Origin: a virus
Reading direction: 5' to 3' (one strand)
Length of the DNA stretch: 22,033 bases
IMG/VR virus record: IMGVR_UViG_3300009605_005691
Location: 1 to 22,033 of that record
In this document: positions 4,922-14,764 of the stretch, piece after piece
Layout: the number at the start of each line of letters is the position of its first letter
Numbering within the stretch: the first letter of the stretch is position 1
Position numbers and translations under genes: made by a program
The notes under the pieces: generated by a model
The model's input: only the letters and a program-made list of their open reading frames with translations
What the model was told of the DNA's origin: nothing
Database searches by the model: none

Positions 4922-5082
4922 TACTTCTTCTTACCTACAACAGATACAACAAATGCCTCCGGATCTTTGATATCAGGTATGTGTTTCTTAACGTAGTTAA
5001 CCTTACCTTTAAAGGTTTTAAACTTCTTCAACAACTTCTTAAGTCCAGCCTTCCTTCTAGCTTTTGCTTTGGTTGGGGTCAT
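4921..5082 (-). CDS. Small basic protein, 53 aa
   Basis: Lysine-rich (MTPTKAKARRKAGLKKLLKK at the start, VVGKKK at the end) with a central stretch KVNYVKKHIPDIKDPEAF (residues 27-44), a short pattern that reminds me of small phage domains with a DPxAF motif, but I cannot name it. I start it at the ATG at 5082 rather than the more distant codon at 5142, because this ATG overlaps the preceding stop by one base (TAATG), as at six other junctions in the window. The longer version would run 60 bases into the coiled-coil gene. Likely nucleic-acid-binding from its charge; function unknown. Confidence 0.75.
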   Translation of the reverse strand: MTPTKAKARRKAGLKKLLKKFKTFKGKVNYVKKHIPDIKDPEAFVVSVVGKKK

Positions 5083-5300
5083 TACATAAACCCCTTCACT
5101 GTCGTTCCTATAAGTGCAGCACAAGTCACCATAGCAACCCACTTAAGGATCCCAAGCTGTTGTGATTGTAATTGCACGATGACTGTCAATTCAGATATCT
5201 GTACACACATGCGCTCAAAATGATTCTCTAGACTAGCTAACCTTTCTTCGGTTGCATTCAATCTAAAGTCCAACAATTCTGTATTAACGTCTTCATCCAT
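5082..5300 (-). CDS. Coiled-coil plus membrane-helix protein, XhlA-like
   Basis: The product has a heptad-rich helix (LLDFRLNATEERLASLENHF and onward) followed by one C-terminal transmembrane helix (about 17 residues, LGILKWVAMVTCAALIG) and a short tail (TTVKGFM). This layout, with Lys-Trp just before the membrane helix, resembles XhlA-type phage membrane proteins that assist holins. It would sit in the inner membrane with the coiled coil on one side. I chose ATG at 5300 (72 aa, starting MDEDVNTELL), although AAAGGA is about 15 bases away; a TTG at 5333 would add 11 residues. The neighbouring 40-aa membrane peptide supports a lysis role. No endolysin is visible in the window. Confidence 0.7.
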   Translation of the reverse strand: MDEDVNTELLDFRLNATEERLASLENHFERMCVQISELTVIVQLQSQQLGILKWVAMVTCAALIGTTVKGFM

Positions 5301-5337
5301 TAGTACTAGTTTAGTTCCTTTTACTGTAAGCAATCAC

Positions 5338-5658
5338 TCAGTATCCCTTTACATCTAATTCAGGTTCAACATCTCGTTGCAATGATTTAAGCGAGTCTAC
5401 AACTTTTTGTAGATCCTTCTCATATCGTTTACCTTCTTTAGATTTGGGTTTCCACTGAACAATTAACGCTTCTAACTTCTCAACAACATCAGGTGTAGGC
5501 ATGCCAGGAGGTCCAACTTCATCAACGATGCCGGGTATCTTGGTTAACTTACCTTCTTCAATTGGTGCGCCCGCACTATTACCCCCATGGGGATTGCCCA
5601 TTAATCGCCGCTCTATTTCATTAGCAGCTTCTCTGCGTCTCTCATATGGTAAAGCCAT
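5338..5658 (-). CDS. Hypothetical protein, 106 aa
   Basis: Unrecognised. The N-terminus is a charged helix (YERRREAANEIERRLMG, residues 5-21), followed by a Gly/Pro-rich linker (GNPHGGNSAGAP, and VGPPGMPTP near residues 48-56) and a C-terminal helical region (PDVVEKLEALIVQWKPKSKE and onward). The ATG has a strong AGGAGG seven to eight bases upstream. It lies 12 bases after the 108-aa gene and upstream of the XhlA-like gene, in the late block. The helix-linker-helix layout is common in small virion or assembly proteins, but this is no more than a guess. Confidence 0.8.
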   Translation of the reverse strand: MALPYERRREAANEIERRLMGNPHGGNSAGAPIEEGKLTKIPGIVDEVGPPGMPTPDVVEKLEALIVQWKPKSKEGKRYEKDLQKVVDSLKSLQRDVEPELDVKGY

Positions 5659-5670
5659 TATCTATTCCTC

Positions 5671-5997
5671 CTATCGTAATACCATTACGTAAACTACACC
5701 GGCGCATTCTAGCGCCCAATCGCTAGGTATATTTGCTACTTCTAATTCTAGTGTTGCATTAGGGGTAAGTAGAATACCAACCCCTGCGTCACCAGCCAAG
5801 CCGTCATGCAAATAAGCATTGCCTCCTGATGTATTAGAAATTAGAATATACCTGGCGGATGATAGATCAACTGCATCCACAAGTGCAACCAAAGTACCAT
5901 CTGCTGCATTAGCTGCATGTGCCACAATAGTTGCCTCAGTATCCAGTACTGGATTGCCTGCCGTTAATCGATTATTCAAACTTATTACTGTTGCCAT
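5671..5997 (-). CDS. Beta-rich small protein, possible virion decoration protein, 108 aa
   Basis: Ala/Val/Leu-rich with alternating hydrophobic pattern (TEATIVAHAANAADGTLVAL, RYILISNTSGGNAYLHDG, LELEVANIPSDW), no charged clusters and a final strand (VVYVMVLR). This looks like a compact beta-sandwich. Similar small beta proteins in phage late operons serve as decoration or tail-associated proteins, so a virion role is likely but inferred. The start has GAGGAGGA upstream and a GATATATA element 20-27 bases before the ATG, also seen before the 189-aa gene. It directly follows the giant 2256-aa gene with a 27-base gap, one of only two sizeable gaps in the structural block. Confidence 0.8.
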   Translation of the reverse strand: MATVISLNNRLTAGNPVLDTEATIVAHAANAADGTLVALVDAVDLSSARYILISNTSGGNAYLHDGLAGDAGVGILLTPNATLELEVANIPSDWALECAGVVYVMVLR

Positions 5998-6016
5998 TGT
6001 AAAATCCTCCTCGTTT

Positions 6017-6024
6017 TATATATC
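6017..6024 (-). promoter_or_regulatory. GATATATA element before the 108-aa gene
   Basis: GATATATAA on the minus strand, 20-27 bases before the start codon and just before the GAGGAGGA ribosome site. The same arrangement occurs at 15353-15360. It may be a promoter -10 like element or an AU-rich translation enhancer. Confidence 0.35.
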
Positions 6025-9000
6025 TTATTTTTTACTACCTTCCCCTGATTTCCCAGTGTGGTGGATAATCTCAAGGATTCTCTTCTTTTCAGCAGCAAGC
6101 TCATTTTTAATTATATGATCAATCATAGCTGCTTTTTCTAGATACATCTTTGCCTCACTTGTCTGACCTAGTGTTGACAGTTTCTTGGCTTTTATTTTCA
6201 TCTCTCTAGAAATAGATGATCTTAACCCAGACCCAACCTTCTTAAAATAATTATTAACCTTTTCTTTGGTATCAACCTTCTGCCAACCTCTACCAGTAAT
6301 CTTCCTTACAGCCCACCTAGTAAAGTCTTCTACGTCTGTTGAGTCATCAGCAATTGCATACCTTCGAGTACTCCATTCAGAAGTTGGATCAGCAGAAGCA
6401 ATTGCTATATCCATAACCTTATGTACGGCGCCTCCGAACATGACCATACCAAAATCACGATATATTTCAGCCAAGGTAGGATCAGTAAGTCTTCTTTCTC
6501 CAGTTGATACTTCTTCTAGGAAGTCAACAAAAGGACCGCCGGCTAAACCAGCTAGTCTTGTTACGTCTGCTATACTCCAGTACTGATTAGCCTCATTCTT
6601 AAGTACCATCTTCCGAACTGTTAGGATCCTCTTCCTTTCTTTTTCAGGCAAAGTTTTAAGTTCCCAATCAATACCACCGTCTTTTAGTATTGGATATAAT
6701 TCTCTTAACCCTTCTTCAGTTCTTAAGTTTGGATGTGCTGCTCTATGAATTAAGCCTTGTATAATCCCCAACACCTTTAAGGTTGGCTCTCCAAAGTTAA
6801 CACTTTCCCACCTATTAAATTGTAAAAACTCAGGATTAGTAATGTCTTGCAATAATACAGGTGAAAGATTCCCTGGTACTCTCGTCAGTATCTTTGCTAC
6901 TTCATCACGATCCTTATCCATCAATGCATTGCGCATACCATTAATGGACATGACTCTTCTTGCAGATAGCTTAAGTGCAGCCTTATCCTGCATCCTGCGT
7001 ACTTTTTTATTATTAGTATAGCCGGCTATCTCTTCACCACCCGGCAATATTGCAGATAATAGTCCAGGCTTACCCGGCATATCTACTGCCTTATGTTGCC
7101 AAATGTAGAATGGTGATGCAGTACCAACTATTGGTGCAGTTCTTAATGCTTTAGCATATAATGAAGCTTCACTATAATCAAAGAACAATGATTGTGCTAT
7201 CTTGGAAGCAGCATCTACTACAACTTTTCTATACTCTTTTTCGCTAAGTTGCTTGGTACCTTCGGGAGTTTTTAATTCCCAACCTTCTTTAGTTTTAGCA
7301 AGTATACCTTTCCTATCTTTTGTCATTTCAAGCACATAAAAATCACCTATCTCAAAATGACGAAGTTGATTTCGAAGTGATATTATACCTCTTAAGGCTT
7401 GATCAAACTTAAAGATGTTATCACCAAAACGATATAAACCAGTTAATGTCTTTTGTGCAGTTAGTTTTCTCCAAGTCTTTCCCCAATAACTTGCAGCAGG
7501 ATTCTTAAGGGATCCCAACTCAGCCTCTACAACAGTTGTATTTAACAACCCTGAGGCTTCTACTTCCTTAAGGAAAGGCTCTAAGTCTGCTAAATGACTA
7601 GGTAATTTACCTTCCAAATATTGCTTATATACAGTTCCACTATCAACTAGATCGGCTATGACACCTAGTGGACCTTTTCCTCTCTTTTGGCTCTGTACAA
7701 AAACATTTGCCATGAAGTTTGTTACTGTAGCACTAGGGTTCAAAGCAGTAAGGTGCGCCTTAATACCTGTTGTGATTCTCCAAAGCATGCTATTAGCATC
7801 TCTAGCAGTATTCAAAGTCTTGATATGCCAACTTAGAGTAGAGTTTAAACCACGATTAACTGCAGTAACATCACGCCCAACATAATTACGAATGATGCCC
7901 TCGGGTGGTTCATACTTGCTGAGAGTACGAATAAGTTTATTGATTCTTAAGAGGTTATCTGCATAATCAAGATGAGTATACCCTATACTTTTAACATATT
8001 TATCTTTATTTGCTTCTAGCTCTTCTAGAACCTGAGCTAATTTAAATCTCTTAATTGATTGGGGAAGCATTTCATTATCAAGTAATGTGCCTCTGACTAT
8101 ATTTCTAACATAATCAGTTATTTGTGTTCCACCTTCTTTATTAAAAAAGCGTGTAGATTCTGTGTGAAGTCCTTGTCTTAATTGGCGTCGTTGTATATCG
8201 GCAGCAACTTCATAACCAATCTGCATCCAAGCCTCTGCTCGTATATCTTTCTTTATTTCTGCAGGAAGCTTCTCGACAGTGTCTGTTATTAACTCCATGG
8301 TACTAATCACTTTACCATTTGGAAGCTCTAGTCTATATTCAAACACACCCTCAGTAAGTGATGGTTCAACCATGTTATTAAGAATTCTATTCCACTCCTT
8401 CTTGGGGACTGCAGGATCTAGTTCTGATAATCTATCAATAACTAAATCTCTAACTGTCTTATTTCTTAACCAGTGTACTGACTGATTATGGAATATATTT
8501 GCTAGGATTCTATCAGCAAACCTAGGCGGCATGCCTTCTCCGGGGCTGACAGCCCTATCTACAATGTTCCATATCTCCCCAGCAGGCTCAGTTGTTTTAA
8601 GGATATCTCTTGCGCCCTCATTCCCATAATGCTTCTCTATGAGCGCTTTAATTTCATTCATCACCCCCTGAACTTTTGGATCTTTGTAAAAGATTTCTGG
8701 AATTTTACTAGTCCATTGTTTACTAGTCACATACTGTGCTACAGCAGCAGCATCATCCCATGCTTTTCGTTGCATCATTGCGTTTGCTTCTTTCCTGGAC
8801 ATGAAGCCACGATCAACAATTTTATCAACCATCTTTTTCTTCATTTCTCTAAGGCGAAGATTACCTACAGTATCATGAAGCCATGTACTTGGATCTTCCA
8901 TATGCTCTTTGAGCCTTCTTTCAGCAGACTCGATAAATCCACGTTCAGTTTCTAGAATTGTTTCCGAGACAGGCGGATCCATTGCTTTGAGTCTAGCTAG

Positions 9001-12000
9001 GCGATCTCTCTTTTTCTGCAAGTCTAGTTCTAATTTAGTACTATCTTTAATTTGAATTTTGCCAGGAGTAGGATCTGATAGGTCGTCTAGCATTTCTCTA
9101 TATGGATTAGTATTATAAAGCTTGCCATTCTGTACTCTAAGTGTGATACTCTCCTTCTCGCCATAAATCCAATCATGGATAATCAGATCTTGCACTTCTA
9201 GAATATCTTCTGGTCTGATCTTATCACCAAACAACTTCTTAACCATAGCATCCCATGCTTCTTTGCTTTGTTTATAAAGTGGTTCAATTGGGATTCCACC
9301 GTGGAATTCGACAGTACTAATAGGATCTAGACCATGAGTAACTCTTTCTTCAACAATTGCTGCTATTGCTTGTATATTTCTCTTTGTTTGCTTCTCTCCT
9401 GTTGATATCACATGAGGTCTTTTTGGAGGCTCCCAAAACCATTCACTTCTTAACTCTATTGGTTGAGCACCCGGAGGTGCGATACCTGTAGCCGGATCCG
9501 TCCGGTACGACTCAATGCTCTTTACTGTTGCACCTTTAGGTTGCCAAAAACTTTGAACTTCGGGAGGTGCATTAAGTTTCATTAGTTGATCTTGAAGGCG
9601 AGTAACAATATCAACCATGGTTAAGTTATAAGAAAGAATAGGCTGGACTGGATGTCCAACACTTAGGTCAGTCATTGGAGGTTCTCTAAATAACTGTTTA
9701 CTACCTTGAGGACCATATTGATCTAAAATTTTAAGCCCTTCTCTACTAAAAGTAATAGACCAATCAGGATGCATTTGATTAAATTGTTGCACCATAAAAT
9801 TAAGCTGATCTACTACAGCATCAAGTACTTTTACATTACTAGCTGCTGCTCGTACTGCTTCAGGTAGTGGCTCTAAAGATTTACTCTCAGCTTCTGCAAG
9901 TCTAGCTTGTCTAGTTTCAAGAATATGATCATATAAATCTTTATACAGGCTAACTACAGGTTTTGCTCTAGTTCTTGTACGTCCTGTAAATGGCAGGTTC
10001 TTAAGGAATTCACGCATATCAAGACCAGCATGAAACTCTTTAGGTTCTTTATAACTCTCTATGAGCTTGTCATATTTTCTTTTAAATGCTTCCTGTATAC
10101 CTAGTTCTTCAATCAAAGATGCTTGAACACTAAAGGAAGAGTATTTTTGCGGCTTGGGATATTTTTCTCCAAGTGTAAAGCCATACATGTGAGGTGCATC
10201 TTTTTTACCCCAGGCGCCGTCATAGACTACTCCTAGCTTCTTAAGGATCGGTTCTAATTCTTTAAGTAATTCTGGTAATGGCACACCAGCACGCATTAAT
10301 TTAGGATCAGGTTCCCCTTCTTTGATTGGCTTATCTTTTTCTATATCACGCCTTCTCTTTTCTGCCCTTCTAACTTTAGCAGGATCTTTGATCTTCGGTT
10401 CGACCACACGGACTTGTCGCTCCTGTCTAACCCTTTCGACTAAACGCTCTCCTTGTTGAAGAAGAACTCTGTTGACGTCTTCAATACGATCAATATGTTT
10501 ATATGCTTCCTGAATCGCTTGCCATGTCGCTTCAGTAAGTGGTTCTGGACCAAGTACGCCTCCTTCCGTTCTAGCGTCAATTGCTCTTTGAACGTCCTCA
10601 ATCTCTTTCAAGTTGTCTCTTATCCGTTGTTTGAGAGTATCAAGATCTCTTGCCGTCGATGCCGTCGATGGCTCTCTAGGTGGCTTAGGTCTAGGGAAGA
10701 ATTCAGGTTCACCCGGAAATCTGCTCTCAACAACTTCACCAGTACGAGGATCCAACCTCTCAAGATTCTTGTATGTTAGTTCGGGATATCTTCCTGACTC
10801 AACTAATCCTTTAGTGAGTGGATAATCAGTTGCTGGTCTAGCGCCTAGTCCTCTTTCGTAATATCCTTGAGGAGGTTCTCTGAGTTTTGTTGTAAGTGGA
10901 TCGATCTGTCCTTCTTCGAAAGCTTCCCGATATTCTGCTGCTTCTTTTGCCTTAGCCCTTTCACTAAGAGTAAGTTTAGCTTCTTGTGCTAGATCAGACT
11001 CTAATTCTAGCGCTGCTCGACGTGCTCCTCTAGGAATCGGAGGCGGCTTTATTTCAACTGCGGGTGGACCATATCCTGATTCTGGGGGAGGTACAGGAGG
11101 CTTTGTAGGCACTTCAACAATGTCTGATGGTTTTATACCTATTACTTCCCCGGGTGGCGGAGGAGGGGTACCAGGGGCTGCAGGAGGTGCAGGTGGAGGT
11201 ACGTCACCCTCATATCGTGGTTTACCTACTTCCTCACCTCTTTTGATTCTTCGATAGATATCGCCAAATAATTGCTCAACCTCTAATCTTGCTCTTGTAG
11301 GCTTTTCAATTGCTAGCTTTTTCCAATATTCAATATTAAGTGTACCATCAGCATATGAATCATTCCACCATCTTAAAAATGCTGATGAAAGTTCAGGTGA
11401 TATTCCTAGAGACTGAGCAATATCAACACCAATTCTAGAAGCCTGACCAGATGCATATCCTTTTCTAAGTCTCTTGAGCGCTTCAACAGAAATTTCAATT
11501 GCATTACTAGCCTTAAGCCAACCTTCTATTTTGGCTGCATGTTCTGCTGATACAGTGCCTCGCATCTTAGCTCTAGCAAGACCGGTCTTAAGAATGGGGC
11601 TTAACATTAAAAACATTAACCATGGACGTGCGGCTAATGATCTTGGTATATTACGAGGATCTCCAAAGAATCCTATCCCACCAACCATACCAGAGACTAG
11701 TCCTCTTCCTAACTCTTGTCCTCTTTCTCCTTGAGTGGCAACATAGTTCCAATAGGAATTCTTAAGTTGTTTTTGATCTGCCTTGGTGATATCCTCAAAG
11801 CCCAAACCCTCAGACACTAAATGCCAAAGGATCTGGATTGTGTCAATAAAGTCTGTACCGAAGTTCTCTAATGCAACTAGTTGAGCATCTATAAGCCCTG
11901 AATTAACCATGGCTCTATCGACATTACCAAACCTTTCCTCAATATCTTTTTCAATCTGGTCATATGTTTCAGGAGTTAATGATAGTTTTCCATCTAATGC

Positions 12001-12795
12001 ATCACGAAGTAATTGTTCTTCTTGCTTAGGTGTTACTACAGCAACAGCTTCCATTCCCGTTCTAGCAATTTCTTCAAGTGCACCTGCTGCAGCACCTCCC
12101 AGACGCATAGCAGGTACCATAAGTCCCCCTGCGCCTAGGGATGTTTTATGATCTTCAATCCACTTTTCTTCATTCCACCCACCACCACCAAAGTCTGGGT
12201 GATTAGGATTAGGCTTATAACCTATGGGTCCTCCTGCTACGCCTCCAAATCCCTGTAAAGGCGTATCCGATATTGCAGCAAGACCTCCATGCTTATAAGC
12301 ATATCGTATTAGTGCAGCTTCTTTTCGAGCCTCTTCGTTATCTAGAGCTTCTGCTTCTGTCTTTGCTCTAGCCTCTTGTTCGCTAATGAACTCTTGAGTG
12401 GCTGCCTCGGGAATATACTTTTTTCTACTTACCTCAACCCGTTCAGGCTCTATTAATCTTCCTGTTGGAGCAACACCATATTTCCGGATATAAGCTTCTC
12501 TAGCTGCGGCTTCTGCCTCAGTAACATCTTCTTCTTTATATTCAACTCTACCACCACCTGCTCCAACCCGGGGACCAACAGCATAACCTCTTTCAGCAGC
12601 AGTTGCAGCAGAAGCTCCTTCGGCTTCTGCAGTCCATTTACTATGTAATTGGTGTAGTTCGAATATTACCTGTTCTGGAGGTAATCCTATACTATTGACA
12701 AACTCAACCCATTCTGGTGAATTTTGACTTTCTTCGAATAGGATCGCATCGATGTCACCGACGTTACCTTGTCTTAAGGTGAGGGAGTTAGCCAT
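6025..12795 (-). CDS. Giant internal virion protein, T7 gp16 position, 2256 aa
   Basis: This one gene fills nearly a third of the window. The N-terminal quarter is mixed helical with a short hydrophobic segment (RPWLMFLMLSPILKTGLA, about residues 389-406). Residues about 530-588 are Pro-rich (PPPAPPAAPGTPPPPP and later PPPIPR), a flexible linker. A long charged helical centre follows. The C-terminal third has motifs common in large phage ejected or polyvalent proteins: LNPSATVTNFMANVF (about 1687-1701), RFGDNIFKFDQALRG (about 1786) and PIVGTASPFYIWQHK (about 1885). It follows 189- and 654-aa genes, the order of T7 gp14-gp15-gp16. I find no clear lytic transglycosylase motif. It starts two bases after the 654-aa stop with no good Shine-Dalgarno, so it relies on coupling. 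Role inferred: ejected with DNA and helping genome entry. Confidence 0.85.
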   Translation of the reverse strand: MANSLTLRQGNVGDIDAILFEESQNSPEWVEFVNSIGLPPEQVIFELHQLHSKWTAEAEGASAATAAERGYAVGPRVGAGGGRVEYKEEDVTEAEAAAREAYIRKYGVAPTGRLIEPERVEVSRKKYIPEAATQEFISEQEARAKTEAEALDNEEARKEAALIRYAYKHGGLAAISDTPLQGFGGVAGGPIGYKPNPNHPDFGGGGWNEEKWIEDHKTSLGAGGLMVPAMRLGGAAAGALEEIARTGMEAVAVVTPKQEEQLLRDALDGKLSLTPETYDQIEKDIEERFGNVDRAMVNSGLIDAQLVALENFGTDFIDTIQILWHLVSEGLGFEDITKADQKQLKNSYWNYVATQGERGQELGRGLVSGMVGGIGFFGDPRNIPRSLAARPWLMFLMLSPILKTGLARAKMRGTVSAEHAAKIEGWLKASNAIEISVEALKRLRKGYASGQASRIGVDIAQSLGISPELSSAFLRWWNDSYADGTLNIEYWKKLAIEKPTRARLEVEQLFGDIYRRIKRGEEVGKPRYEGDVPPPAPPAAPGTPPPPPGEVIGIKPSDIVEVPTKPPVPPPESGYGPPAVEIKPPPIPRGARRAALELESDLAQEAKLTLSERAKAKEAAEYREAFEEGQIDPLTTKLREPPQGYYERGLGARPATDYPLTKGLVESGRYPELTYKNLERLDPRTGEVVESRFPGEPEFFPRPKPPREPSTASTARDLDTLKQRIRDNLKEIEDVQRAIDARTEGGVLGPEPLTEATWQAIQEAYKHIDRIEDVNRVLLQQGERLVERVRQERQVRVVEPKIKDPAKVRRAEKRRRDIEKDKPIKEGEPDPKLMRAGVPLPELLKELEPILKKLGVVYDGAWGKKDAPHMYGFTLGEKYPKPQKYSSFSVQASLIEELGIQEAFKRKYDKLIESYKEPKEFHAGLDMREFLKNLPFTGRTRTRAKPVVSLYKDLYDHILETRQARLAEAESKSLEPLPEAVRAAASNVKVLDAVVDQLNFMVQQFNQMHPDWSITFSREGLKILDQYGPQGSKQLFREPPMTDLSVGHPVQPILSYNLTMVDIVTRLQDQLMKLNAPPEVQSFWQPKGATVKSIESYRTDPATGIAPPGAQPIELRSEWFWEPPKRPHVISTGEKQTKRNIQAIAAIVEERVTHGLDPISTVEFHGGIPIEPLYKQSKEAWDAMVKKLFGDKIRPEDILEVQDLIIHDWIYGEKESITLRVQNGKLYNTNPYREMLDDLSDPTPGKIQIKDSTKLELDLQKKRDRLARLKAMDPPVSETILETERGFIESAERRLKEHMEDPSTWLHDTVGNLRLREMKKKMVDKIVDRGFMSRKEANAMMQRKAWDDAAAVAQYVTSKQWTSKIPEIFYKDPKVQGVMNEIKALIEKHYGNEGARDILKTTEPAGEIWNIVDRAVSPGEGMPPRFADRILANIFHNQSVHWLRNKTVRDLVIDRLSELDPAVPKKEWNRILNNMVEPSLTEGVFEYRLELPNGKVISTMELITDTVEKLPAEIKKDIRAEAWMQIGYEVAADIQRRQLRQGLHTESTRFFNKEGGTQITDYVRNIVRGTLLDNEMLPQSIKRFKLAQVLEELEANKDKYVKSIGYTHLDYADNLLRINKLIRTLSKYEPPEGIIRNYVGRDVTAVNRGLNSTLSWHIKTLNTARDANSMLWRITTGIKAHLTALNPSATVTNFMANVFVQSQKRGKGPLGVIADLVDSGTVYKQYLEGKLPSHLADLEPFLKEVEASGLLNTTVVEAELGSLKNPAASYWGKTWRKLTAQKTLTGLYRFGDNIFKFDQALRGIISLRNQLRHFEIGDFYVLEMTKDRKGILAKTKEGWELKTPEGTKQLSEKEYRKVVVDAASKIAQSLFFDYSEASLYAKALRTAPIVGTASPFYIWQHKAVDMPGKPGLLSAILPGGEEIAGYTNNKKVRRMQDKAALKLSARRVMSINGMRNALMDKDRDEVAKILTRVPGNLSPVLLQDITNPEFLQFNRWESVNFGEPTLKVLGIIQGLIHRAAHPNLRTEEGLRELYPILKDGGIDWELKTLPEKERKRILTVRKMVLKNEANQYWSIADVTRLAGLAGGPFVDFLEEVSTGERRLTDPTLAEIYRDFGMVMFGGAVHKVMDIAIASADPTSEWSTRRYAIADDSTDVEDFTRWAVRKITGRGWQKVDTKEKVNNYFKKVGSGLRSSISREMKIKAKKLSTLGQTSEAKMYLEKAAMIDHIIKNELAAEKKRILEIIHHTGKSGEGSKK

Positions 12796-12797
12796 TT

Positions 12798-14762
12798 TTA
12801 TAGCCCATCTAGATAAGTTTGAAGCTCAGCATCATCCATAGTTGCAACGTTTGCCATATCTTTAACGACCTTATCATGCTCTAGAACCTTTGCATTGATT
12901 CCGGTACCATAAACTCTGGGGTTTCCAAGCATCTCTCTAAGTTCGTTAGTAATACGAATTGCCCGTTGTCTGAGAGCGGCTTGTACAAGCCTTCTCTTTT
13001 TATCAATAGTATCCTTTGCCTCTCTATCGGCATCCCTTAAGATCTTATCAATTTGAGCTTTCGTCTTTTCCCTATCAAGTTCACGATCTTCTTCCTTCCA
13101 GCCATGGCGCTGAGCCGCTCTGAATTCGTCCATCTGGGCATAATAAAGCTCGGCTTCTTTTCCTTCAACCTCGGCTAGTTTCCTTCTAATCAATGTCAGT
13201 TGATCGGCTGCTAGAAGGAGTTCTTCTCTTTCAGTTTCAGCACGACCCTTCCTGGCATCTAGGATTTCTTGATAAGCCTCGGCTTCATATGGGGTAAGAC
13301 CTGCTATTTCAGTAGGAGTAAGGGGTGCATACTTCTTTCTCCTAGCAATATCCATAGCTTTAATTCTAGCATTCTTTAATTTTCTCTGCTCTTCTAGTGC
13401 AGGTGAAGTACCTTTATACTTACTAGCAGCAGCCATAAAGTCCTTCATTCGTCTAGCCTGAGCTTCCTTTCTGTAATCGTCGCCCCACAATACCTCACCC
13501 ATATCCCTAGGTTGGTACGTATCAACATACTCTTGAATAATTGCTTCTTGTTCTTCGGGTTCTGTTGCAGCCATGGCTCTTGCCCAGATAGAACCACTGT
13601 ACTTCTGCGGCTCTCTTGCTACAACTATTGGTGAAGAAGGAACAGCAGCAACTGGTGGTGGAGCAGCAACTGGTGGTGGAGCAGCTTCTCTAGCCATCCT
13701 ATCAATTTCTAGTTGTTCAAGATCTAGATCACGCATGCGTCTATCATAATCTGTAAGAGTCTTCGGAGTATCAGGAGCAACCCCGGGAGGTACCGGTCCA
13801 CTTCCCCCAGTTAACGGACCGAATTGAGGTGCACCGTATGGGCTACTTCTATCAGGAGCAGCTATCCTGCCTTCTACAAATACCGGTGGTTCGCCATATA
13901 ATCCACGTTTACCTGTAGCCTCAGCCTCAGCCACCCTCTCAGAGGTTTGTTGTATAAAAGGTACTCTCTGAAGGATCCTAGGATCTTGTTCCGCAGGTTG
14001 TCTTAATATATCTACATGCTCCCTGACAACTTTTATCTCACCAGACTCAGGATCTATTTCTAAATCTAAATGAGGATGCTTCTTTCGAGCAGCTTCTAAC
14101 TCTTCGCTCCAACTTCTAGATGGTGCTTTAAGTGCTTCTGCTCCCCACCATGAATTAACTCTTTGTCTAATTCTTTCTATATCATAATCTAAATCAGCTA
14201 GTCGATCAGAATTTGCAGTTAAGTAATTAAGTGCTCGCTCTTTTGTTAAGGATCCATCTTCGAACTTAAGATATAATTTATCGATAAATAGATTTTCCTC
14301 TGCAATTGTTTTTTCATCACGATCTGCTACGTCGAAGGTCATCACATCCCCTGCTCTTTCAGCCCTTCGCTCTTCTCTAGCGGCTAGATCTTCTGGTGTG
14401 GCTACAGGATCATAATACCCCATTTTATGTCTTACACTATCCGGATCGGCTTTTCTTATTTCAGCAGCGGCTTCTTTAGCCTTTTCCATATCTTTAGGAC
14501 TTGCCTTCATTACGGCAGCAAGCCTATTAACTTCCTTAACTGAAGCTTGTTTATCTGGACCTTCAGCTTGATTGGCTCTTACAATGGCACCAATGAGTGC
14601 TGCCATGTTAGGGGATATTACCTCGTCCCACAAGGTTTTACCTAGGCTGTAGATTGCTTTAAGTTCCCCGGGACCAATCTGAGTCTGAGGGGTATGCTGT
14701 ACAATCTTCCTATCTTCATACTGCCATGGTGCAGCTAATCCTGTTGGTAATATCCTAGCCAT
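12798..14762 (-). CDS. Putative internal virion protein, T7 gp15 position, 654 aa
   Basis: A charged, Ala/Glu/Arg-rich, mostly helical protein with no membrane segment. The middle carries low-complexity sequence, including a perfect duplicated AAPPPV segment (about residues 361-372) and other Pro/Gly-rich stretches (residues about 300-330), so it probably has two helical parts joined by a flexible linker. The C-terminal part (from about 430) is strongly helical with many Lys/Glu pairs. Size and position between 189- and 2256-aa genes match T7 gp15 (747 aa), which forms the ejection tube. No sequence identity to gp15 can be claimed by eye. The ATG lies two bases after the preceding stop. Likely packaged inside the head and ejected, by inference from order. 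Confidence 0.85.
   Translation of the reverse strand: MARILPTGLAAPWQYEDRKIVQHTPQTQIGPGELKAIYSLGKTLWDEVISPNMAALIGAIVRANQAEGPDKQASVKEVNRLAAVMKASPKDMEKAKEAAAEIRKADPDSVRHKMGYYDPVATPEDLAAREERRAERAGDVMTFDVADRDEKTIAEENLFIDKLYLKFEDGSLTKERALNYLTANSDRLADLDYDIERIRQRVNSWWGAEALKAPSRSWSEELEAARKKHPHLDLEIDPESGEIKVVREHVDILRQPAEQDPRILQRVPFIQQTSERVAEAEATGKRGLYGEPPVFVEGRIAAPDRSSPYGAPQFGPLTGGSGPVPPGVAPDTPKTLTDYDRRMRDLDLEQLEIDRMAREAAPPPVAAPPPVAAVPSSPIVVAREPQKYSGSIWARAMAATEPEEQEAIIQEYVDTYQPRDMGEVLWGDDYRKEAQARRMKDFMAAASKYKGTSPALEEQRKLKNARIKAMDIARRKKYAPLTPTEIAGLTPYEAEAYQEILDARKGRAETEREELLLAADQLTLIRRKLAEVEGKEAELYYAQMDEFRAAQRHGWKEEDRELDREKTKAQIDKILRDADREAKDTIDKKRRLVQAALRQRAIRITNELREMLGNPRVYGTGINAKVLEHDKVVKDMANVATMDDAELQTYLDGL
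13645..13680 (-). repeat. Perfect 18-base tandem duplication
   Basis: Two exact copies of GCAGCAACTGGTGGTGGA (plus strand, 13645-13662 and 13663-13680) encode a repeated AAPPPV-type linker on the minus strand. Perfect identity at the DNA level suggests a recent slippage event and a length-tolerant linker. Confidence 0.9.
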
Positions 14763-14764
14763 GA

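Noticed and set aside
5083-5142. Upstream extension of the 53-aa basic protein
   Set aside because: It would overlap the coiled-coil gene by 60 bases, while the internal ATG forms the same TAATG junction used elsewhere in the window.
5675-5689. Inverted repeat CGTAAT-ACC-ATTACG at the end of the 108-aa gene
   Set aside because: A stem of six with a three-base loop and no T tail; it cannot be called a terminator or operator.
6025-12795. Peptidoglycan-degrading domain in the giant protein
   Set aside because: T7 gp16 has a transglycosylase domain at its N-terminus, but I could not find the matching catalytic pattern here by eye.
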